DNA of 64,000 nucleotides from the NCBI GenBank assembly GCA_022360095.1, contig JAKSDK010000487.1, forward strand, positions 62,001 through 126,000, given 5' to 3'. This document shows, piece after piece, positions 1 to 9,406 of this stretch. Within the stretch, counting starts at the first letter, position 1. Each line of letters starts with the position of its first letter. The position numbers and the translations under genes are program-made. Under the pieces are notes generated by a model, which saw only the letters and a list, made by a program, of their open reading frames with translations, searched no databases and had not been told where the DNA came from. This DNA is from Phycisphaerales bacterium (GTDB lineage: Bacteria; Planctomycetota; Phycisphaerae; UBA1845; UTPLA1).

Positions 1-1156
1 AGCCCGCGATTGAGATGCACTCGATACCGGCCTTTTCCATCGCGGCAATCGTTCTGACATTCCGCTCATACGTACAGGCGACCTTGGGGGCAATGGCAAG
101 CGTATTCGTGCCGTCCATCCGCTGTTCACGTGCGGCATGATGCTGGTCCCCCCCGCCCGTACGCACAATCTGCACCTCCTGGCCAAATTCGTCGCTGAGA
201 ATTTGAATCAAACTGCGTGAATCGGGTTTCCGAATGATCTTCCCGTCACCGGCCTGCTCGAAATGATGAATGTACTGAATATGGTCCATGACGCCGGGAT
301 ACCAAACGACCAGGCCCCGGTCGACAATCGTGAACACCGTGTCCAAGTGCATGAATGTTCGTTCGGTGGGAATCGGGATTTCGTAGAACCGTTTGGCGTG
401 ACCGATCTCGAACGCCTTGCGCGCGAGCAACTCAATCGTCTCCGCACGTGTTCGCTGGCTGGCGCCGACGAGAACCGCCTCCTCGTTCAGCACGATGACG
501 TCACCTCCCTCAATCGTGAACGGCCGGTCTTCCGTCGGAGAGGATGAACCGCCGTAGGCAATCTCGTGGCCGGCAAAGTCAGGATGATGTTCCAGAACGG
601 CCCGGGTGAGAATCGTTTCGCGTACGCGTTCAACGTTGTGCGTTTTGCAGGAGATTACGGATTGTCCCACGACGACGGCAGGGTCTCTGCTGAAATATGC
701 ATTCGGAATCGGCGACAAAACAAAGTTGGGTGAAGATGATTGCGATGAGCCCTGACTCGGGGCCCCCGTGATTTCGTTGTGTTCAGCTTCGGTCACGCCG
801 GCAAAAAAGACCTTCAGCAACTCGTTGTTTGGAAACAGGTTTTCATCCAAAAGACTCATCGCAAGAGCGGGCGCGCCTTCCGCCGCACAAATCTGTTCGA
901 TCAGTTTTCTTTTCGTATCAGGCTGTTGATCGAGCAGATCGCTTAACAGCTTTTCAAGGTAACAAACCTGTATGCCGCGGGCGCGCATCGCGGAAACAAA
1001 GACGTCATGCTCATCCTGCATGCGCTTGAGGTATGGAACGTCCTCAAAAAGAAATTGCTGCATGTTCTCATGATTGAGACGGTCAATTTCTTCTCCGGGT
1101 CGGTGGACAAGAACGATCTTCAGGGGATCGTATTCATTCGTAATGCTCAGTTGCAC
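1..1156 (-). CDS. arcA: Arginine deiminase (C-terminus cut by window edge)
   Basis: Hydrolyses L-arginine to citrulline and ammonia in the cytoplasm, the first step of the arginine deiminase pathway. About 385 codons are visible; the family is usually a little over 400 residues, so roughly the last 20 codons, including the catalytic Cys, lie beyond position 1. Visible signatures are IPNAYFSRDP (catalytic Asp), EGGDVIVLNEEAVLVG (catalytic Glu), FMHLDTVFTIVD (catalytic His) and DGTNTLAIAP. The start is the GTG at 1156, because an AAGGAA ribosome site lies 4 bases upstream; the ATG at 1188 runs into a stop after 17 codons. It lies 127 bases downstream of the AAA ATPase gene on the same strand. 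Whether arcB and arcC follow cannot be seen. Confidence 0.93.
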   Translation of the reverse strand, partial: MQLSITNEYDPLKIVLVHRPGEEIDRLNHENMQQFLFEDVPYLKRMQDEHDVFVSAMRARGIQVCYLEKLLSDLLDQQPDTKRKLIEQICAAEGAPALAMSLLDENLFPNNELLKVFFAGVTEAEHNEITGAPSQGSSQSSSPNFVLSPIPNAYFSRDPAVVVGQSVISCKTHNVERVRETILTRAVLEHHPDFAGHEIAYGGSSSPTEDRPFTIEGGDVIVLNEEAVLVGASQRTRAETIELLARKAFEIGHAKRFYEIPIPTERTFMHLDTVFTIVDRGLVVWYPGVMDHIQYIHHFEQAGDGKIIRKPDSRSLIQILSDEFGQEVQIVRTGGGDQHHAAREQRMDGTNTLAIAPKVACTYERNVRTIAAMEKAGIECISIAG

Positions 1157-1283
1157 GGGCTTCCTTTCGAGCGCGAAAAAACGACATGATAGTATCCTCA
1201 TGCCGGAGAGGAAACAGGCGGGACCGGCGGCTAAGAGAACTTAGCGGCCTGGAGGAAAACGCCGGATCGAAGCGATTGCTCAG

Positions 1284-2774
1284 TCACTCGTCCGCCGGTA
1301 CGCAGCGATCTTTCGCCCATCGCTGAAGGGTGACAATTCGTTCCGCCTGCGTGACGGAGAGCGGGGGCGAGCTTTCGATAACCTTAACAATCCGATCCGT
1401 ATCAAGCTCCGTCCCGGTGGCAAAGGCCTCGTGCAACGACGAAATAATCGCCTGCTCGAGTTCCGCCCCGCTGAAGCCTTCTGATTTCCTGGCAAGCAAC
1501 TTCAGGTCGAATCCGGCAGGATCGCGCCCGCGTTTGCGAAGATGGATCGCGAGGATCTCGGCGCGGACCGTGTCACTCGGCAAATCGACAAAAAAGATCT
1601 CATCAAATCGGCCTTTGCGAAGCAGCTCCGGAGGCAGCGCCTCAATGTCGTTGGCCGTGGCGACGAGAAAAACGGGAGACTCGTGCTCCTGCATCCATGT
1701 CAGCAACGCACCGAACATCCGCTGAGAAAGACCGCCGTCAGTGCTACGGCTGGCGGCGGAGGCAAAGGCCTTTTCGACCTCGTCGATCCACAAAATAATC
1801 GGCGCCATCATTTCAGCCTGCCTGAACGCGTCGCGCAGTCTCTTTTCGGATTCACCGATATACCGATCATAAAGAGCGCCGACATCCATCCGGAGTAAGG
1901 GGCGCTGCCATGCGGTGGCAATGGCCTTCGCACAATAGCTCTTGCCTGCACCTTGGATACCAAGCAACAAAATGCCGCGCGGCGCCTGCAATCCGAATTT
2001 CGCGGCCTCTTCGGAAAAGACGTTCTGCCGATGCTTCAACCAGACTTTCAAGCGTTTCATGCCACCGATGGCATCCAGATCCGCCGGGGTCTCGACGAAT
2101 TCGAGCAAACCCCCGTCATGGATCAATTGTCGTTTGCGAGCGAGGACCGTGTGAAGATCTTTGGCATCGAATCGGCGATCTTCGGCGACCGTCTCGACAA
2201 TAATCTGCTCGGCCTGCCGACGGTTCAAACCGCTCAGGTTGCGAATGATCGTCTGGTAGGTTCGCCGGCTGATCTCAATGTCAATCTTCTCGTCCTGGCT
2301 CAATCGGCGAAGCGTCTCCTTGACAATCTGCTCGAGTTCGTCCTCATCGGGCAAGGAGATCTCGAATCGCGTCGTGCTCGCAGCGATGACAGCCGGAAAT
2401 ACATCGTTGTGGTCGACAAGAACGAGTTGGCTTCCGGTGTCATGGCAACGCTCAATCAGGTCGCGGAGAAGCCTGAAGACTCGCCCGTCCTTGAGGTGGT
2501 CGCCAATGTCCAGCATGACGTTTACAATTCTGCCTTCATGTTTGCAGAAATAGTACAGGGCGGCCGCGGGATGTTCGGTCTCAGGGATCGCGGGCTGATC
2601 AGCCAGCAGCCCGTCGCGGATGCCGCCGTTCATTGACCAGATTTTGAGGTGATATGGCGACCGGAGCACGACCTCTCGAATCAGGCCCAGCGCGTACGTC
2701 TCTTCCTGTGTAACGATCGAAATACACGGGTATCGACCAAGCATAAGTCGCTCAAGGCGCTGTTGATTGGTCAT
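1284..2774 (-). CDS. AAA-family ATPase, Ycf46-like
   Basis: A 496-residue cytoplasmic AAA+ ATPase resembling the Ycf46 family of cyanobacteria and plastids, whose cellular role is poorly defined. The first 230 residues are a family-specific N-terminal region that keeps a degenerate nucleotide-binding look ([22 protein letters not shown]). The AAA module follows: Walker A GIQGAGKS near residue 272, Walker [12 protein letters not shown] near 327, sensor-1 [14 protein letters not shown], then LLRKGRFDE with the arginine finger, and a C-terminal lid containing [11 protein letters not shown] start at the ATG at 2774 because AGGAAG sits 6 bases upstream. An in-frame ATG at 2801 has no ribosome site. 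It is transcribed toward arcA and divergent from the hemerythrin gene. Confidence 0.85.
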   Translation of the reverse strand: MTNQQRLERLMLGRYPCISIVTQEETYALGLIREVVLRSPYHLKIWSMNGGIRDGLLADQPAIPETEHPAAALYYFCKHEGRIVNVMLDIGDHLKDGRVFRLLRDLIERCHDTGSQLVLVDHNDVFPAVIAASTTRFEISLPDEDELEQIVKETLRRLSQDEKIDIEISRRTYQTIIRNLSGLNRRQAEQIIVETVAEDRRFDAKDLHTVLARKRQLIHDGGLLEFVETPADLDAIGGMKRLKVWLKHRQNVFSEEAAKFGLQAPRGILLLGIQGAGKSYCAKAIATAWQRPLLRMDVGALYDRYIGESEKRLRDAFRQAEMMAPIILWIDEVEKAFASAASRSTDGGLSQRMFGALLTWMQEHESPVFLVATANDIEALPPELLRKGRFDEIFFVDLPSDTVRAEILAIHLRKRGRDPAGFDLKLLARKSEGFSGAELEQAIISSLHEAFATGTELDTDRIVKVIESSPPLSVTQAERIVTLQRWAKDRCVPADE

Positions 2775-3016
2775 GTGATTCTTCCTCTCAAGCGTGATCA
2801 TCGAGTGTACTCGGCCGGGGGTGACATGGCAACAAAGACCACGAGGACACGCTGACCGAACCGCGGCATCAGAGGGATCGACGTCCGGATGATGTAGGCA
2901 TTAGTACTCAGATCGGCGGCATCTCCCGAATTTGAGCCAACCCATATCGTCGCCAGGGAATTGTCGCAAACTGCCTGAAGGTGTATAAGTATGGCGAGTC
3001 CATCGGAGGCATCGAC

Positions 3017-3469
3017 ATGAACGCTGAAGAACTTGCTCGCTGGCTTAAGGACGAGCATAAGACCGTGCACAAGCTCGCCACGAAACTGCAAGAGCGAGTC
3101 GCCTCAATTCCGAGTGCGAACCATGCAACGTGGGTCGGCCATGTCCGGGATGCATTCGAGCACTTTCGCGCCCATCTGACCAAGGTCATGGCCTTGAAGG
3201 AGAAGGACGGATACATGCTGCAGGTCTTGGAGCAGAGACCGCACCTTTCCCGTGAAGTGGAGCGACTGGCCCACGAGCATCAGGAATTCACGTCCCTGAT
3301 GAACATGATTCATCAGACCTTGGAAAAGATCCAGCCGAACGACTTTTTGCTGATGCGTGACTGTTGTCACCGCGTGCAGGACTTGCTCTCCTATATAGAA
3401 CATCATGACTACAACGAGAATCTAATCGTAACTTCGGCCTTCAATCTCGATATCGGCGGGTGGGATTAG
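3017..3469 (+). CDS. Hemerythrin HHE domain protein
   Basis: A 150-residue protein predicted to be a four-helix bundle with a di-iron site. His and acidic residues fall at the spacing expected for the HHE fold: DEHKTVHKL near the N-terminus, FEHFRAHLTKVMALKE, LAHEHQEF, and EHHDYNEN at the end. Bacterial relatives bind oxygen, sense iron or redox state, or handle nitric oxide damage; which applies here cannot be told. The ATG at 3017 is chosen for the GGAGG placed 7 bases upstream. The gene converges with the small gene at 3472-3744, with only 2 bases between the stops. Confidence 0.75.
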   Translation: MNAEELARWLKDEHKTVHKLATKLQERVASIPSANHATWVGHVRDAFEHFRAHLTKVMALKEKDGYMLQVLEQRPHLSREVERLAHEHQEFTSLMNMIHQTLEKIQPNDFLLMRDCCHRVQDLLSYIEHHDYNENLIVTSAFNLDIGGWD

Positions 3470-3471
3470 CG

Positions 3472-3744
3472 TTATTCGCCGAACCGGTCTTCTTCGGGAT
3501 GGTCGCGAACATGCGTCGTGATATGCTCATAGACGGTCGCCAGGAAACCCATTAACGGAAATCTGCTTCGAACAAACGGCGGCGGGCCCAACCGTTTGAG
3601 TGCGGGCGTTGTTTCGGGATTGGGCGGAAGCCCGATTTCGTCAAGACTTTGGGCGGTCGACCAGAACCGTTCGACGTCGATCGCCGGATCATCCTGCAAC
3701 GCGTCTGAGCGACTGGAACTGACGGTGGTTACTTCGTCATTCAT
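3472..3744 (-). CDS. Small hypothetical protein
   Basis: A 90-residue, mostly hydrophilic protein with no family I recognise and no membrane segment or signal peptide. The middle is Pro-rich (GLPPNPETTPALKRLGPPP), and the C-terminus is charged. It starts 35 bases after the SNF2 helicase stop on the same strand, which suggests co-transcription; a GGA lies upstream of the ATG but the ribosome site is weak. Its tidy fit between the helicase and the convergent hemerythrin gene supports it being real. Confidence 0.55.
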   Translation of the reverse strand: MNDEVTTVSSSRSDALQDDPAIDVERFWSTAQSLDEIGLPPNPETTPALKRLGPPPFVRSRFPLMGFLATVYEHITTHVRDHPEEDRFGE

Positions 3745-3779
3745 CGTTTCATTCCGTTAATTGTAATGACAGGCCGCAA

Positions 3780-6700
3780 TCATTCATAAGACTCCGCCAC
3801 GGCATCGGACGACAGGATCAGGTATTCTTTTAACTCATTGGTTGAAAGCCCGGTGAGCCATTCATCGCCGCTGCCAACGATACGATCGGCCAAGGCACTC
3901 TTTTCCGACAGCAGTTTATCGATTCGGTCTTCGATCGTCCCGATGCAAACGAACTTGTGGACCTGAACACGACGAGTCTGGCCGATGCGATGAACCCGAT
4001 CGGTCGCCTGCCGCTCGACCGCGGGATTCCACCATCGATCAAAATGGAACACATGATTCGCCTTGGTCAGATTCAATCCGAATCCACCGGCCTTCAACGA
4101 CAACAAGAAAATCGGCTGATTGCTGCCTGCGTCCTGAAAATCGGCGATCATCTTCTCGCGCTGCTTGGCCGTGGAGCCGCCGTGAAGAAAAGGAACGCGA
4201 ATCCCGAGCCGTTCCGAGAAGAACCTTAGAAGAAGCTCACCCATTTCACGATACTGCGTAAAGACAAGCGCCGCATCACCCTCTTCCAGAACTTCCTCCA
4301 GCATTTCCACGACGCGCTCGCACTTGCCACTCCGCTGACCCAACGGACGGTCGTCGCGAAGGAAATGGGCCGGATGGTTGCAGATTTGCTTGAGCTTGGT
4401 CAAAGCGGCCAAAATCAGACCCCGACGGCGAATGCCGGTCGAGTTGTCAATTTCAAAGAGCATCTGGTCAACGGTCTGCTTATACAACCCTGCCTGTTCC
4501 GGCGTCAGGTTGCAATAAACACTCATCTCCATTTTTTCCGGCAGGTCACATTCAACGTTCGGGTCCGTCTTCAGCCGTCTGAGAAGAAACGGACGGATCA
4601 TTCGGCGCAATTGCTCAGCTCGCTTCTGATCCCCCATTTTTTCGATCGGGACGGCAAATTGTTTGCGGAAGACCGCGGCGGCCCCGAGAAGCCCGGGGTT
4701 CAACATCTCCATGATCGACCAGAGTTCCGAAAGATGGTTCTCCAGCGGCGTACCCGTGAGGGCAATACGGTGAGTGGCCTTGATCGAACGGATGGCAATC
4801 GTCTGATTCGCGCTGGGGTTCTTGATTTTTTGGGCTTCGTCCAGAGCGATACGATACCAGGCGACACGATTCAGCGCTTTGAGGTCCCGGTGGGCCAATC
4901 CATAGGTCGTAATGACAACGTCGTGTTGACTCGCAGCCTGAACAAATTCGTCGCCGATCAACCGCTCGGGTCCGTGGTGGACAAGCGCCCGAAGCTGCGG
5001 AGCAAATCGCTCGAGCTCGCGCTGCCAGTTGCCGACCAGTGACATCGGAACGAACAACAACGTCGGACCGAGCTTGGGCCGCGGTCCCTCCGCGGAATCT
5101 TCCCTTTGCTCCAGGAGCATCAACGCAATCAGTTGAATGGTCTTCCCCAACCCCATGTCATCCGCCAGGCAGGCTCCGATCCCCAGACGGTTGAGAAAGG
5201 CGAGCCACTGCAGGCCCCGAAGCTGATAGGGACGAAGCGTGCCTTTGAAATTCCGGGGTTGCTCCAGGTGTTCGATGTGCTCATCCGACGTTTCGAGCAA
5301 CCGTTTGATCCACGAAACGCCGCTCAATCCGACAATGGGCAGTCCGGCATTCATTTCTTCGACGCCGGCCGCCAGTCGAATGGCGGCGGCAAGTGTCAGT
5401 TGGCCGTGCGGCTGGTCGCGCATGAAGTCCAGGGCCTTCTTCGCGGCGGATTGATCAATGTCGACCCATCGGTCGCCCAATTTGACCAGGCGCGTGCCTT
5501 GTGTCGCGAGCGCCTCAAATTCATCAATCGAGATCTGCTCATCACCGACGGCGACGCGCCAATCAAAATCCAGCATGCTGCTCAGGCCGAATGCGCCCAG
5601 TGACACACCTTCATCCGGTAAACGTTCGTTTTGAGGACGGACGAAGAGCTCCAGACCGAGATGACGGTGTTGTTCCGTCGCCCAGTCCGGGAGAACGACG
5701 CAGAACCCCTGCGCTTGGAGCAGGGGCGCCCACTCGTGTAGAAACGTGTGGGCTTCGTTGGTGCTCAGATCAACACCCGTGGGGGCAGGCGTGGCCGTCA
5801 CCTTCTTGATAGCAGGAAAAACCGTTGCCGCACGTGTCAACTCACTTTGAAGATGTGTCCGTCGGTTGACCAAGTGTTGCCCGAGGATGGAAGGAGCATC
5901 GGCGTGCTCCTGCCAGACCCGAGCGAGACTCAGGTGGTCTCCGCCATCGGACGTTCGCAACCCGAACTGGACTCGCCACGTCGCATTCAGAGCGTCGCCC
6001 TCGCCGTCCAATTCCTGCGGCTCCGAAAGCGTAAAGCAGAGCTCCGGCGGCTTCTCAACGCTCTCCTGCTCGAGTTGCCCGATCCAGGCCCGAATTTGAC
6101 CGGCGATGGCCGCGCCGTCTTCGTCGGGCCATCGCACCTCGCGACGGTCACCCACCAAACCGGAAAGCCAGCGCAATTCCCATGCGTCTTCCCGGTCGGC
6201 CCGCTCATGGATCTGTTCAAAAAAGGAATCCGTGGCCAAGCCCCTGCGAATGACCGCTTCCGTCGTTGTCGCCAAAAAACCATCCACTTGCCTCGCGGGT
6301 TGTAAAGAGTTCCCGTCCTGATTGGCAAACGAACGACAAACAGGAGGCATCACTTCGACCAGGCGTTCAAGCCAGGCCAGTTCCTCTCGATCGGTCACGA
6401 AGACGCGCCATCGACCCGTGAAGGTCGAGGCATCGATTTCGTCGAGATCCGGAACGAATTGCTGGCGTATGAGTAAGGACATCGCGAATTTCGCGAGAAC
6501 CCGCCAATAACGCACGGCATCGCCGCAATTCGGCAAGGAGCCGTCGGGCAAACCTGTGAGGAAATCAATTGTATCGGCCGGTGAAAAGGCCAGTGCCGGC
6601 ACGGTCAGCGCTTTCAGGCGGACGTCGTCCTCAGGCTTACCCTGTAAGCGGCTTGACGTCAGAGGCAACCCGTCGGCGTCGGCGCACGGAAGCCGCAGAG

Positions 6701-6926
6701 CCAGATTGGTCTCTTCGGCAATCGAGGCAAGCAATCCATCCGGGGTCAATTCGCCTGCGGCGGCGTGAAGCTCCCCTACGGACAAGGCGTACGGATGACG
6801 ATTGTCGTCCACCTCGTCACCCGTCGCCGTCAAAACGGATGAGGACGCACTGCGAGCGGCTTGCTCATCGTATTCTCCCCACAGATAAAAAGTGGGAGCT
6901 GACCAGGTTCCGTGAAGAGCGATCAT
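3780..6926 (-). CDS. SNF2-family DEAD/DEAH-box helicase with N-terminal extension
   Basis: A 1048-residue Swi2/Snf2 ATPase of the bacterial HepA/RapA-like branch, which translocates on duplex DNA and remodels protein-DNA or polymerase complexes. The first 500 or so residues match the layout of the bacterial SNF2-associated N-terminal region (it begins ALHGTWSAPTFYLWGE). The ATPase core has motif I DDMGLGKT near residue 590, DEAQKIKNP (motif II) near 693, LTGTPLENHLSELWS (motif III), and in the C-terminal lobe LLSLKAGGFGLNL and TDRVHRIGQTRRV (motif VI) near 980. The protein looks intact and of normal length. A small gene of unknown function follows 35 bases downstream. Confidence 0.93.
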   Translation of the reverse strand: MIALHGTWSAPTFYLWGEYDEQAARSASSSVLTATGDEVDDNRHPYALSVGELHAAAGELTPDGLLASIAEETNLALRLPCADADGLPLTSSRLQGKPEDDVRLKALTVPALAFSPADTIDFLTGLPDGSLPNCGDAVRYWRVLAKFAMSLLIRQQFVPDLDEIDASTFTGRWRVFVTDREELAWLERLVEVMPPVCRSFANQDGNSLQPARQVDGFLATTTEAVIRRGLATDSFFEQIHERADREDAWELRWLSGLVGDRREVRWPDEDGAAIAGQIRAWIGQLEQESVEKPPELCFTLSEPQELDGEGDALNATWRVQFGLRTSDGGDHLSLARVWQEHADAPSILGQHLVNRRTHLQSELTRAATVFPAIKKVTATPAPTGVDLSTNEAHTFLHEWAPLLQAQGFCVVLPDWATEQHRHLGLELFVRPQNERLPDEGVSLGAFGLSSMLDFDWRVAVGDEQISIDEFEALATQGTRLVKLGDRWVDIDQSAAKKALDFMRDQPHGQLTLAAAIRLAAGVEEMNAGLPIVGLSGVSWIKRLLETSDEHIEHLEQPRNFKGTLRPYQLRGLQWLAFLNRLGIGACLADDMGLGKTIQLIALMLLEQREDSAEGPRPKLGPTLLFVPMSLVGNWQRELERFAPQLRALVHHGPERLIGDEFVQAASQHDVVITTYGLAHRDLKALNRVAWYRIALDEAQKIKNPSANQTIAIRSIKATHRIALTGTPLENHLSELWSIMEMLNPGLLGAAAVFRKQFAVPIEKMGDQKRAEQLRRMIRPFLLRRLKTDPNVECDLPEKMEMSVYCNLTPEQAGLYKQTVDQMLFEIDNSTGIRRRGLILAALTKLKQICNHPAHFLRDDRPLGQRSGKCERVVEMLEEVLEEGDAALVFTQYREMGELLLRFFSERLGIRVPFLHGGSTAKQREKMIADFQDAGSNQPIFLLSLKAGGFGLNLTKANHVFHFDRWWNPAVERQATDRVHRIGQTRRVQVHKFVCIGTIEDRIDKLLSEKSALADRIVGSGDEWLTGLSTNELKEYLILSSDAVAESYE

Positions 6927-7109
6927 GTCATCATCCGCAAAAAATCGTTTCGCCGAGCATCATAGGGCGGCATCTTCAGGAAAAAAAGTTAACCGAGGTT
7001 GGAGCTTCTATGGAATCCCTTCCGCGTGGCAGCAGATATCCATCTTTCGACACATATGCTAAACTGGGTATCCCGTGTCCTATCAAACAGGAATGTCGTG
7101 AGGTCAACC

Positions 7110-7910
7110 ATGAACCTACCTGCGGATTATCGTCTGACGGAGAAACACGCAATCGTTTGTGGCAGCAGCCAGGGCATTGGCCTTGCATGCGCGACAAGGC
7201 TCGCACAATTGGGCGCCGAAGTCACGCTTCTGGCTCGCGACGAATCGGCATTAAAACAGGTTCGTGATACTTTGGCCACTGACAACCGCCAAAAACACCG
7301 TTGTCTCATCGCCGATTTCTCGGAGCCCCGATCCGTAGAGGAGGCGATCACGCATCATTTAGGCGAAGCCGGTCCGGTTCAGATTTTGGTGAACAACACG
7401 GGCGGGCCACCACACGGGCCGATTGTGGAGACGGAACCGCAGGCTTTCGTCAAGGCGATCAGCATGCACGTGGTTTGCAACCAGATTCTGCTCCAGGCGG
7501 TGTTGCCGGGGATGAAAGAACACGGATACGGCAGGGTCATCAACATCATTTCAACATCGGTCAAGGAACCGATCCCGGGACTGGGCGTGTCCAACACCAC
7601 CCGTTGGGCGGTTGCGGCCTGGGCGAAAACAACGGCAGGCGAGCTGGCCAAGTTCGGCATTACCGTGAATAACGTCTTGCCGGGTTATACCGACACGGCG
7701 CGGCTGGCTTCCCTGATCTCGGCCAAGGCCGATGCCGGGGGGCTCAGCGAAGAACAGGTGAAGAAAGACATGATTGGGAAGATACCGACTGGCCGATTGG
7801 CCGAACCCGGTGAAATCGCCGCTGCGGCAGGCTTTCTCGCTTCACCCGCGGCGTCCTACATTACGGGAATCAACCTGCCCGTCGACGGCGGTCGGCTCGC
7901 AAGTATGTAA
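7110..7910 (+). CDS. SDR-family protein with degenerate catalytic tetrad
   Basis: A 266-residue cytoplasmic Rossmann-fold protein of the short-chain dehydrogenase/reductase family. The cofactor loop GSSQGIG and the NNTGG element are present. Where the family normally has Tyr-x3-Lys, the sequence reads SNTTR, that is Ser-x3-Arg. A known beta-ketoacyl-reductase-like SDR subgroup carries this kind of change and lacks a perfect tetrad, so it should not be assumed to be a working FabG. The ATG at 7110 has GAGGT upstream; a longer reading from 6999 has no ribosome site and no match to the family. It leads a codirectional run with the aldehyde dehydrogenase (39-base gap) and the genes after it. Confidence 0.85.
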   Translation: MNLPADYRLTEKHAIVCGSSQGIGLACATRLAQLGAEVTLLARDESALKQVRDTLATDNRQKHRCLIADFSEPRSVEEAITHHLGEAGPVQILVNNTGGPPHGPIVETEPQAFVKAISMHVVCNQILLQAVLPGMKEHGYGRVINIISTSVKEPIPGLGVSNTTRWAVAAWAKTTAGELAKFGITVNNVLPGYTDTARLASLISAKADAGGLSEEQVKKDMIGKIPTGRLAEPGEIAAAAGFLASPAASYITGINLPVDGGRLASM

Positions 7911-7949
7911 TAAAGACGGAGCTTCGGACTTTTCGTCCGTGCGGAACTC

Positions 7950-9395
7950 GTGTTGAAAATCAAGAACTACATTAACGGCCAACTCGTCGAACCCCAAGCG
8001 GGCCGGTATCTGGACAACGTCGAGCCGGCCACCGGCAAGGTGTACTCGCATGTCCCCGACAGTGAGCCGTCGGATGTGGAGCGCGCCGTCGTCGCTGCCG
8101 AGCAAGCGTTTCCGTCTTGGTCGGCCATGCCGGCGGAAGAGCGTTCGCAGAGGATGCTCAAGATTGCCGACCTGATCGAAGCGCGAATCGACGAATTTGC
8201 AAAAGCCGAGACGGTTGACAACGGCAAGCCGCTGGCATTGGCGAGAGCTGTGGACATCCCGCGGGCCGTGAAGAATTTTCGGTTCTTCGCCACATCCATT
8301 CTTCATAGCCATTCCGAGTCGCACGTGACGGGCGGCACGGCCATCAACTACACGCTTCGCCAGCCCCGCGGCATCGCCGGTCTGATTTCCCCTTGGAACC
8401 TGCCGCTTTATTTGTTTAGCTGGAAAGTCGCCCCTGCGATGGCGACCGGCAACACGACGGTTGCGAAGCCCTCGGAAGTGACCCCCATGACAGCCTACAT
8501 GCTGTCTGAAATCTGTTGCGAAGCGGGGCTGCCGCCCGGCGTCCTGAATGTCGTGCACGGCCTTGGGGCCAAGGTCGGTGCCGCGATCACGGCTCATCCA
8601 AAGATCATGACAATTTCGTTTACCGGCGGGACGGTCACGGGACGAGAGGTCGCGAAGGCGGCGGCCCCCCTATTCAAGAAAGTCTCGTTGGAGATGGGCG
8701 GCAAAAACCCCAACATTGTTTTTGCCGACGCCGATATGGACCAGGCGTTGGACAACAGCGTCCGGGCCGCCTTCGCCAATCAGGGGCAGATTTGTCTTTG
8801 CGGTTCGCGCATCTTCGTCGAGAAGAGTGCCTTTGATTCGTTCGTCGAGCGGTTCATTAGGGCGACGAAGGCCTTAAAGGTCGGCGATCCTCTGGAAAAG
8901 GGCAGCGATCAAGGCTCACTCGTTTCCAAGGCCCAATTCGAAAAAGTCGGCAACTATGTCAATCTGGCTGCCGAAGAAGGCGGCGAGATTCTCTGCGGTG
9001 GAGCACCGCCGCCACCGGTGAATGATCGTTGCAAGGACGGCTACTTCTTTCAACCGACGGCCATTGTGGGGTTAGGCACGGATTGTCGCGTGAATCAGGA
9101 AGAAATCTTCGGCCCCGTGGCGACGATCACGCCGTTTGAAACGGAAGACGAAGTGATCGACTACGCAAACGGAACGACCTATGGTCTCTCAGCGTCGGTC
9201 TGGACGCAGAACCTCAACCGTGCACACCGCTTCGGCGAACGCATCGATTCCGGCACGATCTGGGTCAACTGCTGGCTGCTCCGTGACCTCCGTGTTCCCT
9301 TCGGCGGCATGAAACAAAGCGGCCTCGGCCGCGAGGGCGGTGATGAGGCACTGCGATTCTTCACGGAGCCGAAGAACGTGTGCATTCAGACGTAG
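7950..9395 (+). CDS. Aldehyde dehydrogenase, 2-aminomuconic semialdehyde dehydrogenase type
   Basis: A 481-residue NAD-dependent aldehyde dehydrogenase. It closely resembles the ALDH8A1/AmnC/NbaE branch, which oxidises 2-aminomuconate 6-semialdehyde to 2-aminomuconate: DIPRAVKNFRFFATSILH, GLISPWNLPLYLFSWK, and the C-terminal NCWLLRDLRVPFGGMK are all typical. The catalytic Glu is in SLEMGGKNP and the nucleophile Cys in NQGQICLCGSR. It starts at GTG 7950, with TTG as the second codon, and has only a weak ribosome site. The RidA-type gene two positions downstream would act on its product. 2-hydroxymuconic semialdehyde dehydrogenase is the main alternative. Confidence 0.85.
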   Translation: MLKIKNYINGQLVEPQAGRYLDNVEPATGKVYSHVPDSEPSDVERAVVAAEQAFPSWSAMPAEERSQRMLKIADLIEARIDEFAKAETVDNGKPLALARAVDIPRAVKNFRFFATSILHSHSESHVTGGTAINYTLRQPRGIAGLISPWNLPLYLFSWKVAPAMATGNTTVAKPSEVTPMTAYMLSEICCEAGLPPGVLNVVHGLGAKVGAAITAHPKIMTISFTGGTVTGREVAKAAAPLFKKVSLEMGGKNPNIVFADADMDQALDNSVRAAFANQGQICLCGSRIFVEKSAFDSFVERFIRATKALKVGDPLEKGSDQGSLVSKAQFEKVGNYVNLAAEEGGEILCGGAPPPPVNDRCKDGYFFQPTAIVGLGTDCRVNQEEIFGPVATITPFETEDEVIDYANGTTYGLSASVWTQNLNRAHRFGERIDSGTIWVNCWLLRDLRVPFGGMKQSGLGREGGDEALRFFTEPKNVCIQT

Positions 9396-9406
9396 GTGGC
9401 GGCATC

